A stretch of 64,000 nucleotides of DNA from an uncultured Alistipes sp. (GTDB lineage Bacteria; Bacteroidota; Bacteroidia; Bacteroidales; Rikenellaceae), in assembly GCA_947573795.1 (NCBI GenBank), contig CANPHE010000007.1:21498-85497 (forward strand), in the 5' to 3' direction. The position numbers were made by a program, and so were the translations under genes. The notes below the pieces were generated by a model. It searched no databases. It was not told the origin of the DNA and saw only the letters and a list, made by a program, of their open reading frames with translations. Shown piece after piece: positions 23,204-32,099 of the stretch. The first letter of the stretch is position 1; each line of letters starts with the position of its first letter.

Positions 23204-26194
23204 TCAATTGAGTTTGCTGATTCGCGCTTTCGCCTCGTCCACGATGCCGTCGTCGGCAGGCGAATAACCGTCGGCGACACTCTGATAGGTTGCACGGGCC
23301 TGGAACGTATCGCCCTTGCTTACATAGACGTCGCCCAACAGCAGGAACGCCTTGGCGAGCCAGTAGGCTTGCGGTTCGCGCTCGGAGTAGGCGAAGACGG
23401 CCGCTTCGGCGCCATCGGCATCCCCCGCAGCGAAAATATCCTCGATCAGGCGGAAAGCGGCTTCGGAACCCTCCTTCGTGCGGACCTCCGCAGCAAGCTC
23501 CTTATAATATCGGGCGGCTTCGGCCCGCTGCCCGCTTTCGCGCAACTGCGTGGCCCGGGCATATTTCGCCTCTCGCAAGGCCGTGGTTCCGGCCTCGGGC
23601 TGCGCACAAACGTCGTCCGTCATGGCGGCGATCTTCGCGGCATCTCCTCCCGCGATCGTCGCCCGGACATATCCCGTCATCGCCTCCTCACGCCCCGAGC
23701 GGGTCGATGCCACGTCGTAGAGACGACGGTAAGCCGCAGCCGCCTCGTCGTAGCGGGCATCCTCGAAGGTCATCGGCGCGAATTTTTCGAGCACCCGCAC
23801 CGTATATTGGTTGTTCTCCAGGGCGGCCAGCTCGCCGAGCGCCCCGAGGGCCCCGGCACGGTCGCCCTGACGCAGATAACAATCGCTCAGGTAGTAAAGC
23901 GCATCGGTCAGGTAATACCCCTTCGGGTAACTCTTCACGTAGCTGCGCAGCGACTTCGCCGCCGGTTCGACCGATCCGTCGAGGTAGAGCTTGCGCGCAG
24001 CGGCAAACGACAACGAGTCGCGCATCACCGCCGTGAGGTCACCCTCCAGACCGCTGCGCGACGCATAAGCGAAATAGCCGTCGGCATCGCCGTCCGAGAG
24101 GTAGATTTCCCGAATGCCCTGCATCGCCTCCTTCGCTTCGGCGGAGCGCGGCGAGGATTTCACTGCCCGGTCGTAATACTCCAGCGACTTCTGTTTGTCG
24201 CCCAGGTTCAGATACGCGAGTCCCAGATCGGCGAATGCCTGCGTGCGGCGTGCCGAGGCGGGATAATCCGCTACGAAGCGCTCCAACTGACGGGCCCCGT
24301 CGGCATAACGCTCCTGGGCGATGAAGCTGCGGCCCAGTTCGTAGGAGGCTTCGTCCACGTAGTCGCCGCGACCATCCGAAAGGATCTGTCGAAGCGCCTG
24401 CTGCTTCTCGGAAGTGCGGCCCAGAATACCCAGCGTGACGGCCCGCTTGTAGCGTGCATAGTGCATTTCGGGAGTCGCCAGACCGATCGTCCGGTCATAT
24501 TCGGCAATCGCCGCCTCGAACTTCCGTTCGGAATAGCGTACGTCGCCTAAGCGGTTGCAGGCATCGGCCCGGTAGCTGTCGCGGGGACCGTATGCCGCCA
24601 GAAAGCGCGAGAAAGCGTTTCCGGCCTGCGTCATGTCCTGACGCACGAACGAACAGTAACCCAGGTTGTAGAGCGCCAACGCATACTCCCGCTCGCTGCG
24701 CGGAGCACGCTTGAGGTAGGCGTTGTACTTGGCGGCAGCGACCGTATGGTCGCCCTGCGCGAATGCGATTTCGCCCTGCCAAAAGTCGGCAAGCGCCGAA
24801 TATTTGGGACTGACGTTCACCGCGGCAGACTCCGCCAGGTAGCGCTGCGCGGCACGCAGATCGCCGGCACCGTAAGCCTCCAGCGCCCGGAAGTAGGCGA
24901 TCTTCTGCAAAGCGGCACGGATCTCCGCGTCCTGCGTAGGCATCGACTTGATGGCGCGATAGGCAGCATCGTAGTCGTGGGAATTGTAGTAGGCGGCGAT
25001 CAGCAGCGTGCGGGCCTCGGGCGTACGCGGCGAAGCGGGATAACGCGTGACGTAGCGCGTCAGCAGGTTGATCGCACCGTTGAAGGCACCTCCCCCGAGT
25101 TCGTATTGCAGCTTGGCGTAGTTGAACAGCGCGTCTTCGGCGATCGCAGCATCGAGCGTATCGTCCGTAGCCATGGCGAAGGCTTGCATCGCCCCCTGCT
25201 TGTCGCCCGTACGCAGGCAGCAGTCGGCCAGGTGATAGGAGGCGTTCTGCGTCATGGCATCATCGGCGCCGCACGCCTTGCGCAGCCACTCCGCCGCTTC
25301 GGCGTAGCGGGCCGTGCGGTAGAGCGAGAAACCTTTCAGGTAGCAGCTTTCGCGGTCCGAACCGACCTCCGTCGTCGCGATAGCATCGAGGCGCCCGAGG
25401 TGTTCGAGCGTACGGTTGTAATCGTCGAGGTGGAACCACGATTCGGCGATGACCCGTTCGATCTCCGCACGACGCTCGGGCACGGCCTTATCGGCCAGCG
25501 CCTCGCCGTTTTCGACGACATAGCGGTAGTTGCCCTCGCGGAACTCGATCTGAAGCAGGTAGTAAGGCACCAGCCGCTTGTAGGCGTCGCTCTGCAACAA
25601 CGACGAAAAGCCCTGCTTCGCGACACCGTAGCGTTCCTCGGCGTAATCGATGTAGGAGCGATAGTAGCGTGCATGATCGGCATACTCGCTGTCGTCGGGC
25701 ACCCGCTCGAAACAGGCATAGGCCTCGCGGTAATTGCCGTCCAAAAACTCGACATAGCCCATCCGCACGTCGTACTGCTCCCGGCGCCGGGCACTCAACG
25801 AGCGATAGTCGGTTTTCGTGAAGTATTCGCGCGCCCGCTCGCGGTTCCCCGCTGCGCAGTAGAACGAACCGAGCGAGAACCGCACGTCGTTGGTATAAAT
25901 CGAGCCGGGATAACGCTGCTCGAATTCGCGCAGAGCCCCTTCGGCATCGGCGCTTCCCAACTCCACGGCGCAAGCCGCCAGGTAGAAATCCGTTTCCTGC
26001 ACGGCGCTCCGCTCGGCAGGCGTCAATGCCTTCCGGGCTTCGAGAAATTCGTGGCGCGCATCGCTCCAGCGTCCCAGGTCGAATAACTCCCGGCCGCGCC
26101 GGATCGCACCGTCGGCTCCGGGCACTGCGGCCCGCAGTCCGCCGCTACCTGCCGCTACGAGCGCGACAAGCAGCCAAATCCGTATTTTCCGCAT
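23204..26194 (-). CDS. Large periplasmic tetratricopeptide repeat protein
   Basis: The 996-residue protein has a signal peptide (MRKIRIWLLVALVAAGSGG) followed almost entirely by TPR-like helical pairs, for example SLEYYDRAVKSSPRSAEAKE near residue 680 and FEAAIAEYDRTIGLATPEMH near residue 565. TPR arrays hold partner proteins. The immediate downstream barrel gene suggests an outer-membrane assembly or transport role, but this is inference. The gene has a promoter in repeat copy C and perhaps a second one further upstream. Confidence 0.85.
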   Translation of the reverse strand: MRKIRIWLLVALVAAGSGGLRAAVPGADGAIRRGRELFDLGRWSDARHEFLEARKALTPAERSAVQETDFYLAACAVELGSADAEGALREFEQRYPGSIYTNDVRFSLGSFYCAAGNRERAREYFTKTDYRSLSARRREQYDVRMGYVEFLDGNYREAYACFERVPDDSEYADHARYYRSYIDYAEERYGVAKQGFSSLLQSDAYKRLVPYYLLQIEFREGNYRYVVENGEALADKAVPERRAEIERVIAESWFHLDDYNRTLEHLGRLDAIATTEVGSDRESCYLKGFSLYRTARYAEAAEWLRKACGADDAMTQNASYHLADCCLRTGDKQGAMQAFAMATDDTLDAAIAEDALFNYAKLQYELGGGAFNGAINLLTRYVTRYPASPRTPEARTLLIAAYYNSHDYDAAYRAIKSMPTQDAEIRAALQKIAYFRALEAYGAGDLRAAQRYLAESAAVNVSPKYSALADFWQGEIAFAQGDHTVAAAKYNAYLKRAPRSEREYALALYNLGYCSFVRQDMTQAGNAFSRFLAAYGPRDSYRADACNRLGDVRYSERKFEAAIAEYDRTIGLATPEMHYARYKRAVTLGILGRTSEKQQALRQILSDGRGDYVDEASYELGRSFIAQERYADGARQLERFVADYPASARRTQAFADLGLAYLNLGDKQKSLEYYDRAVKSSPRSAEAKEAMQGIREIYLSDGDADGYFAYASRSGLEGDLTAVMRDSLSFAAARKLYLDGSVEPAAKSLRSYVKSYPKGYYLTDALYYLSDCYLRQGDRAGALGALGELAALENNQYTVRVLEKFAPMTFEDARYDEAAAAYRRLYDVASTRSGREEAMTGYVRATIAGGDAAKIAAMTDDVCAQPEAGTTALREAKYARATQLRESGQRAEAARYYKELAAEVRTKEGSEAAFRLIEDIFAAGDADGAEAAVFAYSEREPQAYWLAKAFLLLGDVYVSKGDTFQARATYQSVADGYSPADDGIVDEAKARISKLN

Positions 26195-26221
26195 ACTGAA
26201 AATATTCTTAGGTAGTGGAGT

Positions 26222-26253
26222 CAAAGATACGAATAAGCGAGTGCAATGGCAAA
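26222..26253 (-). promoter_or_regulatory. Promoter of the TPR gene, inside repeat copy C
   Basis: On the minus strand, TTTG is at 26253-26250 and TATCTTTG at 26229-26222, spacer 20 bp. The leader to the ATG at 26194 would be about 22 bases. Confidence 0.8.
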
Positions 26254-26275
26254 TTTATTTGAACATTGCCGAGCG
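26222..26275 (-). repeat. 54-bp promoter-bearing repeat, copy C
   Basis: This copy matches copy B at 51 of 54 positions. The changes fall in the palindrome, which reads GGCAATGTTC here, so any operator formed by it would be damaged in this copy. Confidence 0.85.
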
Positions 26276-26294
26276 AAAGTACCTTCGGCGAAGC

Positions 26295-26327
26295 CAAAGA
26301 TACGAATAAGCCGCGCGCAAAACCAAA
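26295..26327 (-). promoter_or_regulatory. Second, distal promoter-like unit upstream of the TPR gene
   Basis: On the minus strand, TTTG at 26327-26324 and TATCTTTG at 26302-26295 are 21 bp apart. The sequence GGCTTATTCG before the box and CGCTCGGCA further upstream (near 26341-26349) repeat the layout of the 54-bp element with a different middle. The stretch 26328-26440 holds no gene. Confidence 0.55.
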
Positions 26328-26440
26328 GTTGTTCACTTTTTGCCGAGCGAGAGCACCTAAATCGAAGTCGAAGATACCCGTTTCAGCCGTCTTTTGCAAC
26401 TTCGGGGCCGCAGCCGTCGCAGTGCGTCGCGAAATCCGGT

Positions 26441-27454
26441 CTATTTGATCTTGCGACGGTTGAGTTCCGCGCTGTATGCGCGCGCATTGGCGTTGTGTTC
26501 GGCGAGCGTACGGGCGAAATTGTGGTATCCGTCGAACGTGGGCCGAGCGCAGAAGAAGATATAGTCGTGGCGTTCGAAGTCGAGCACGGCATCGATCGCG
26601 TTGCGTCCGGGCATGCAGATCGGCGAGGGCGGAAGCCCCTTATTCACGTAGGTATTGTAGGGCGAAGGGGTCTTCAGGTGGCGGTAGAGGATGCGGCGCA
26701 GCCCGAAGTCCTGCATGGCGTATTTCACCGTCGGATCGGCTTGCAGGGGGATGCCCTTGCGCAGCCGGTTGATGTAGACGCCTGCGATGCGGGGCATTTC
26801 GTCCGTCTTGCGCGTCTCCTCGTAGACGATCGACGCCAGGGTCATCACCTCCAGGCGGCTCAGACCGCTGCGCTTGCGCTTGGCATCCCGTTCCTCGGCC
26901 CAGAAACGGTCGTATTCGCGTTTCATGCGGTGAACCATCTCCTCGGGCGATACGGTCCAGTAGAATTCGTAGGTGTCGGGGATGAACATCGAGAAGAGCG
27001 TTACGCTGTCGAACCCTACGGCGCGGGCCAGCGAATCCGAAGTCAGTGCCCGCAGGATCGCCGTGGAGTCGGCATCGATCTGGCGGGCCAGTTTCCCGGC
27101 CAGCTGCGTCGGTATGCGCACGTTGTTGATCGTCACGCGCACGGGAGTCTGCAATCCCAGTTTCAGCATCCGCGCGATCTCGATCACGTTCATGCCGGGG
27201 CGCAGGAGGTAGTGTCCGGGTTTATAGGTCGTCGGAAGATCGATCCGCTCGGCATAAAGGTCGAACGCCGCACGGTGCCGGATGTGGGGCATGAGCGAAT
27301 CGGTCAGCCGGGCGTAGTCCGACTTCGACGAGACGTAGAGTTCGAACTCCTCCGGTACGGCATCGCCCTTGAACTGTACGAAACCTGCGACGAAAGCTGC
27401 AACCATTGCGGCGAGGAGTGTGGCCGCAAGATAAAAGATCCTTTTTCTGCGCAT
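26441..27454 (-). CDS. mltG: Endolytic murein transglycosylase MltG
   Basis: MltG cuts nascent peptidoglycan strands at the inner membrane and so sets glycan length. The 337-residue protein has an N-terminal membrane anchor (about residues 7-27), a LysM-like region (GHYLLRPGMNVIEIARML), and the YceG catalytic domain. The active-site Glu is in LASIVYEET, and the IPLQADPTVKYA and SPYNTYVNKGLPPSPIC motifs are complete. The gene is divergent from the SRP RNA gene, and its leader is long, about 135 bases. Confidence 0.93.
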   Translation of the reverse strand: MRRKRIFYLAATLLAAMVAAFVAGFVQFKGDAVPEEFELYVSSKSDYARLTDSLMPHIRHRAAFDLYAERIDLPTTYKPGHYLLRPGMNVIEIARMLKLGLQTPVRVTINNVRIPTQLAGKLARQIDADSTAILRALTSDSLARAVGFDSVTLFSMFIPDTYEFYWTVSPEEMVHRMKREYDRFWAEERDAKRKRSGLSRLEVMTLASIVYEETRKTDEMPRIAGVYINRLRKGIPLQADPTVKYAMQDFGLRRILYRHLKTPSPYNTYVNKGLPPSPICMPGRNAIDAVLDFERHDYIFFCARPTFDGYHNFARTLAEHNANARAYSAELNRRKIK

Positions 27455-27591
27455 TGCGAAACGGTTTTGGAAGTCCTATACGATCGAAAAACGGCGACTT
27501 GCGGGCCTTTGCCGGCGAAGGCTGCGGCTCGCACGGCTCCTCGGAACCGAATCGGCGCGATTTCGAAATCGTAGATAATTTCCGATTTTTT

Positions 27592-27622
27592 TTTGCAAAG
27601 ATATAAAAAAATTCTACCTTTG
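27592..27622 (+). promoter_or_regulatory. Promoter of the SRP RNA gene
   Basis: TTTG at 27592-27595 and TACCTTTG at 27615-27622 have a 19-bp spacer, placing the transcript start near 27628, the first base of the RNA. Confidence 0.8.
27596..27603 (-). promoter_or_regulatory. -7 box of a divergent promoter, probably for mltG
   Basis: TATCTTTG reads on the minus strand at 27603-27596 and lies between the two boxes of the SRP RNA promoter. No good TTTG is found 20 bp upstream of it, so only the -7 element is supported. Confidence 0.5.
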
Positions 27623-27627
27623 TGCCT

Positions 27628-27730
27628 GGGTGAGTCTTATACGACCAGCTCCTGCAGAATCCCCCAGGCGAGGAATCGAGCAAGGGTATGCGGTCGTAGC
27701 GGTGCGATATAATCAGCTCACCCTTTTTTC
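27628..27730 (+). ncRNA. ffs: Signal recognition particle RNA, small bacterial type (4.5S)
   Basis: This RNA pairs with Ffh to guide inner-membrane proteins to the Sec machinery. The ends pair as GGGTGAG (27628-27634) with CTCACCC (27717-27723). An inner helix is ACGACC (27641-27646) with GGTCGT (27692-27697). The apex has a GGAA tetraloop closed by CGA and TCG (27669-27678), flanked by the conserved internal loop bases AGGC and GAGCAAG that bind the Ffh M domain. A T tract follows at once. The size of about 96 bases is normal. Confidence 0.88.
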
Positions 27731-27737
27731 GTGCCCT

Positions 27738-27773
27738 GCCGCAAACGGAGTTCCACCCGTTTGCGGCTTTTTT
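27738..27773 (+). terminator. Intrinsic terminator after the SRP RNA
   Basis: GCCGCAAACGG (27738-27748) pairs with CCGTTTGCGGC (27757-27767), followed by TTTTTT. Confidence 0.9.
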
Positions 27774-27998
27774 ATATAATACAACTTTTCACCGGTTTAT
27801 CGCTCGTTAACGCACTGTTTACAAATCTGCCCCCCCCCGCCTCAGGCAGTAAGGACTTAAATTCGGTTTAGTGTGTATGCAGTTGTCTTTTTTATTTCCT
27901 CTGCGGCACTCGGCCGATTCGTGCAGACAGATTCCTGGCATTCGATTTGGAACGCGTATGGAAAACTCCGATAACGGATCAACCTAAATAACGCTTCT
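27774..27998 (+). other. Leader region of the nucleic-acid utilisation locus with a C9 tract
   Basis: This 225-base gap holds no gene. A run of nine C (27830-27838) lies in the loop of a small hairpin, CTGCC (27827-27831) with GGCAG (27845-27849). No perfect TTTG-TAnnTTTG promoter is visible; TTAAATTCG near 27857 is a one-mismatch -7 candidate. Regulation of the downstream five-gene locus most likely resides here. Confidence 0.5.
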
Positions 27999-30782
27999 AT
28001 GAAAAAAACGAATCTTTGGAACCGGTTTTCCACCGCAGTGTTGGCTTTCGCCGCTCTGGCGCTCGGAGCCTGCGTGGACGATGATGAAGACAAGGGCATG
28101 CCCCGCCTGGAGGTGTCGCCCGAAACGCTCGTATTTGCCGCGGACGGTACGCCGCAGGGACCCGGAGCCTTCACGGTGCGTAGCAATCGCCCCTGGACGC
28201 TCGAAATCGCCGAAGGCGGCGATTGGGTGACCCCCTCGGTAAAGCAGGGCGACGGCAACGGCAAAGTCGAATTCACGGTCCCGGCCAGCAACACGGGACG
28301 TATCGCCAAACTGACATTCTCGTTGCGAAATGCTTACGGAGCCTACCTCACGCGCGAGGTGACGATCGAACAGGGCCAGGCGCCGCGTGCCGGGGAGGTC
28401 AGCGCACTGGTGGCCTATATCAAAAATACCTGGCCGTCGCTCGAAAGCGGGACCGAGGAGCTCAACTATGCGAAAAGCTCGATTCCGGCCGTGATTCTGG
28501 CCAATAACGAGGGCGGCAACAACTTCGGCAAACTGTATGTGGGCGATAATATCACGCTGCCCAATTCGGCGATCATTCTTTACAGCACTTCGGAATTTAC
28601 GCGCGAAAAAAGTGCGAATTACCCGGTCGGACGTAAAGTCATGCTCGACCTGTCGAATGCGAAGTACGCTCCCTACGGCAATCTGCGCGAGCTGAAAGAC
28701 GTCGTAGTGACGCTGACCGAAGACGATCCCGTCGAGGTGGTCGTGCCGACGCTCTCCGCCGCGACGCTCAATTCGGGTGAATACCAGGGACAGTACGTGT
28801 GCGTCGCCAATCTGACGCCCCAGGCCGATTTCGTCGGCCAGCCGTGGGCCGAGGCGGCCAAACGCGTGGTGCGCTTCGAGGCTTCGGACGGCGCTACCGT
28901 GCAGAGTTATATGGCTACGGCGACCGATGCGCCCGCATTCGCCGGGATCACCATCGCCGACCGGACGGGTTCGCTTTACGGAACGGCCGAGCAGAACTAT
29001 CGCAATATCCAGCTGATCCCGACGCGTGCGGAGGATGTCGCGGCATTCGTCGTGACGGGACCGTCGCTCGCGGTGAATCCGGCGGACGAGCTGATCCTCG
29101 CCTCCGAAAGCGGTGCTACGGCGCAGCTGGCCGTTACGGCCAATGTCGCCTGGCGTACGACCGTTACCGGCAGCGGTTTTACGATCGATCCTGCTACGGG
29201 CGAGAACGACGCTGCGATCGAGGTGACTGCGACGGCAGCCAATGAGACCTCCGCGTCCGTCGAGCTGGGAACCGTGACCTTCGAGGCCGACGGTATCGAG
29301 TCGGTGACGGTACGTATTCTTCAGGCCGCCCAGCCGAGCGCCCAGCCGAAAACGGTCGCCGAGTTCATGACCTTCGTGCGCGGATTGGCTCCCGAAGCCA
29401 ATGCCGAAGCATCGTTGGCCGAATGGGCCGGACAGCGTGTCGAGGGATACATCGCAGCCAACAATGCGTACGGCAATCTCTATCAGATGATCTCCGTGGT
29501 CGATAATACGGGTGCTCCCGGGTCGGGCGTGCTGTTGTCGGATGCCGCTTTCGAGACGGTGGCCGACTATCCGGTCGGTGCGCACGTGACCTGGACGGTC
29601 GGCAGCACGAGTACGGTCTACAACTCCTACGGACTCTACAAGATCAATCGCGTGGCGGTCGAAGTGGACAGTGCGGCGCCCGTCGCCATGAAGGTGCCGG
29701 CCATTACGCTCGCGCAATTCCTTTCGAACGATTATATGGGTATGAACGTCACCGTTACCGGGTTGCGTTTCAAGGGCGAGGCCGGTGAAACGTGGTACGG
29801 CGGCACGGCGAACTATGCGACGCGTCTGTTCGCCGATGGAAATTCGGAACTTGCGGTACGTGTCTATAAGACCGTGCCCTGGGGCGGCGATATCATCTCT
29901 CCGCTTGCTGCGAATGCTTCGCTGACGGGTGTGGCCGAGATTTACGACGGCACGCCGCAGCTCTATCCCCAGTCGTCGGAGGATATCGCCGCTTTCCGGC
30001 TCGACGCCTCCGTGCCTCTGATTACCGCCGTGGTTCCGACCTCGTTGTCGTGGGGAGCCGAGGAGACGACGGGCAAGCAGATAGCCGTTACGGTGGTCAA
30101 TCTCGGGGCGCATACCCTGACGATCGATCCGGCCGCGATCGCGCCTTTCCGCGCTACGGTCGAGGGTACGACGATCACGGTGACACCCTCCGCAGCCAAT
30201 ACGAGTGCCGAGGATATCGTACGTACGCTCACGATTTCGGTGGCGGGCGGTAACAGCCGCGAGGTGACGCTCACGCAGTTCGCTGCGGGTTCGTCGGGCG
30301 ATACGAAGGGTGTCTATACGTCGATGTCGCAGTTCATTCCGACAGCCATCAGCACGACGGACCGTTACTATCCCTCCGCTTCGACGATCGACGGCAAGCC
30401 CGCTACGGGTTTCAAGCTCGGCACGAGCAGCCTTGCGGGTGTATTCACTTCGGCGCCGCTCGGTGCGGGCGTAGCCTCCGACCTGAAACTTTCGTTCTAT
30501 GCGGTGGCATGGACCGGAAAGAGTGCTACGGTCTACGTGCGGGTGAACAACGGCGGAGCGGTCGAAGGTACGGCCCAGTGCGAGGTGCGAGGCAGCGCGG
30601 GCGCTACGGGTTCGGGCAATGATTTCACCTTCACGGATATCGGCGATTCCGACTATTATACGTTCCGCCTTACGGGTTTGACGCCGCAGTCTACCGTCAC
30701 GATCTCTACCTCTCCCGACTTTACGGCCGCTTCCGACCGTAATACGGGCCGGGCTATTCTTCTGGGCGTGCAACTCTACTGA
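27999..30782 (+). CDS. BACON/DUF5689 surface lipoprotein
   Basis: The 927-residue lipoprotein has the lipobox LALGAC followed by an acidic VDDDEDK stretch, a signature for surface display in Bacteroidetes. A BACON-like Ig domain follows (about residues 35-130). Two related DUF5689-like OB-fold regions come next (about 135-345 and 450-660), each with a YxGxYVxVxNL-like or MNVTVTGL strand, separated by a second BACON domain (about 355-440). A third BACON-like domain (670-755) and a C-terminal beta domain complete it. These proteins are thought to bind a polymer at the cell surface. It begins a locus with two nucleases and a TonB-dependent receptor. Confidence 0.8.
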   Translation: MKKTNLWNRFSTAVLAFAALALGACVDDDEDKGMPRLEVSPETLVFAADGTPQGPGAFTVRSNRPWTLEIAEGGDWVTPSVKQGDGNGKVEFTVPASNTGRIAKLTFSLRNAYGAYLTREVTIEQGQAPRAGEVSALVAYIKNTWPSLESGTEELNYAKSSIPAVILANNEGGNNFGKLYVGDNITLPNSAIILYSTSEFTREKSANYPVGRKVMLDLSNAKYAPYGNLRELKDVVVTLTEDDPVEVVVPTLSAATLNSGEYQGQYVCVANLTPQADFVGQPWAEAAKRVVRFEASDGATVQSYMATATDAPAFAGITIADRTGSLYGTAEQNYRNIQLIPTRAEDVAAFVVTGPSLAVNPADELILASESGATAQLAVTANVAWRTTVTGSGFTIDPATGENDAAIEVTATAANETSASVELGTVTFEADGIESVTVRILQAAQPSAQPKTVAEFMTFVRGLAPEANAEASLAEWAGQRVEGYIAANNAYGNLYQMISVVDNTGAPGSGVLLSDAAFETVADYPVGAHVTWTVGSTSTVYNSYGLYKINRVAVEVDSAAPVAMKVPAITLAQFLSNDYMGMNVTVTGLRFKGEAGETWYGGTANYATRLFADGNSELAVRVYKTVPWGGDIISPLAANASLTGVAEIYDGTPQLYPQSSEDIAAFRLDASVPLITAVVPTSLSWGAEETTGKQIAVTVVNLGAHTLTIDPAAIAPFRATVEGTTITVTPSAANTSAEDIVRTLTISVAGGNSREVTLTQFAAGSSGDTKGVYTSMSQFIPTAISTTDRYYPSASTIDGKPATGFKLGTSSLAGVFTSAPLGAGVASDLKLSFYAVAWTGKSATVYVRVNNGGAVEGTAQCEVRGSAGATGSGNDFTFTDIGDSDYYTFRLTGLTPQSTVTISTSPDFTAASDRNTGRAILLGVQLY

Positions 30783-30784
30783 TT

Positions 30785-32014
30785 ATGTCGAATTTTCGTT
30801 TTTCTTCGATGCTTGTCGCGGCTTCGATCCTCCTTTGGGGATCGGCCGCGACTTCGTGTAGCGACGATTCCGACGAGGATCGGTCGCCTTATTCCGTGTC
30901 GTGGGACCCCGAGAAGACCGTGCATCCCGATCAGGAGGGAGCTGCCGTGCTGATCGTTACGGGGCGCACGGGAACCTCGTGGACGGCCGAGATCGTCTCG
31001 GGTGCCGAGTGGATATCGTTCGACCGGACCGCTCCCGGTTCGCAGACGATCAAGAGCGGAACGACGGGAACGTCGCTCGCGCAGCGCAACCAGTATGTCT
31101 ATTATTGGCCGAACGATACCCATGCCGAGCGGCATGCCGTGATCCGGTTTCTCTTTTCGGGGCAGGAGCCCGTGGACTTGGAGCTGACGCAGTACAGTAC
31201 CTCGTCCGACGACGATGTGTACCAGTCGGGGCAATATCTGGCCTGGCCCGAAATCCCGGCGCAGGTGTTGAATGTCGATTATCTCTACGTCACGCACTTC
31301 GCCGATATGCGTTCGGGCGGGAGCGGTGCGACGCTGCGGGCCCGCAACTATACGATGTGCTTCGACCGTACGAAGTTCGCCGCCTGGTGGGTGGCCTATC
31401 CGCTGCACGCCTCCTATACGGGGTCGGGCCGGGTAGAGACCTGGGCCTACGATCCCAAGATCGCGGGCGAGTGGCAGGCCGATCTGTCGCGCAGCTATGT
31501 TTCGCCGACCTACGACCGGGGACACCAGATACCCAATGCCGACCGCAGCGGAAATACCGTCATGCAGGAGCAGACGTTCTATTTCTCGAACATGACGCCG
31601 CAGAATGCCGAGCTGAACCAACGCCCGTGGGCGGCCCTCGAGAAGGCTGCGCGCGACAACTGGATGTGCTCCGATACGCTCTATGTCGTGACCGGTGCCT
31701 GGTGGAGCCCGTCGGATCGTCTGACGACGCCCGACCGCAACGGCAAGCAGTGTCCCGTACCGACGAGCTATTTCAAGGTCTTCCTGCGCACGGTGCGGGG
31801 CAATATCCGCCAGCAGGGCGACCGCTTGGGCGACTATCCGGCCTCGGACCTGAAGTCGATCGGATTCTGGGTCGACAACCGCAGCGGTCAGGGCACGGCG
31901 CGCGACTGGGTGCGCAGTGTCGCGGAGATCGAGCGCCTGACGGGCTTCGAATTCTTCCCGACGGTGGATGCCGCGGTCAAGACGCAACGGGATGCCGTCT
32001 CGTGGGGGCTGTAA
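30785..32014 (+). CDS. DNA/RNA non-specific endonuclease (NUC1) lipoprotein
   Basis: The 409-residue protein has the lipobox AATSC at about residue 25 followed by SDDSDED, so it should be surface lipidated. A BACON-like domain occupies about residues 38-140. The C-terminal domain is of the NUC1/EndoG beta-beta-alpha metal type, with the catalytic motif DRGH (residues 244-247; His247 is the general base) and the metal-binding Asn in FYFSNMTPQNAELNQ. It should cut single- and double-stranded nucleic acids outside the cell. It starts two bases after the previous stop. Confidence 0.9.
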   Translation: MSNFRFSSMLVAASILLWGSAATSCSDDSDEDRSPYSVSWDPEKTVHPDQEGAAVLIVTGRTGTSWTAEIVSGAEWISFDRTAPGSQTIKSGTTGTSLAQRNQYVYYWPNDTHAERHAVIRFLFSGQEPVDLELTQYSTSSDDDVYQSGQYLAWPEIPAQVLNVDYLYVTHFADMRSGGSGATLRARNYTMCFDRTKFAAWWVAYPLHASYTGSGRVETWAYDPKIAGEWQADLSRSYVSPTYDRGHQIPNADRSGNTVMQEQTFYFSNMTPQNAELNQRPWAALEKAARDNWMCSDTLYVVTGAWWSPSDRLTTPDRNGKQCPVPTSYFKVFLRTVRGNIRQQGDRLGDYPASDLKSIGFWVDNRSGQGTARDWVRSVAEIERLTGFEFFPTVDAAVKTQRDAVSWGL

Positions 32015-32026
32015 ATTATGGCTCTT

Positions 32027-32048
32027 GAGCCCCCCCCCGCGGAGGCTC
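32027..32048 (+). repeat. C9 tract in a small hairpin between the two nuclease genes
   Basis: Nine C occupy 32030-32038, flanked by GAGCC (32027-32031) and GGCTC (32044-32048). The layout resembles the one at 27827-27849 upstream of the locus. Confidence 0.7.
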
Positions 32049-32099
32049 GAAACGCAACGAGGATCGCATTTTGCAGAGCAATATTAACAATACGATAGG

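Noticed and set aside
27984..30773. Open frame of 929 codons antisense to the BACON/DUF5689 gene
   Set aside because: No recognisable domain, Arg/Gly/His-rich shadow; the plus strand encodes a lipoprotein with signal peptide and known repeats.
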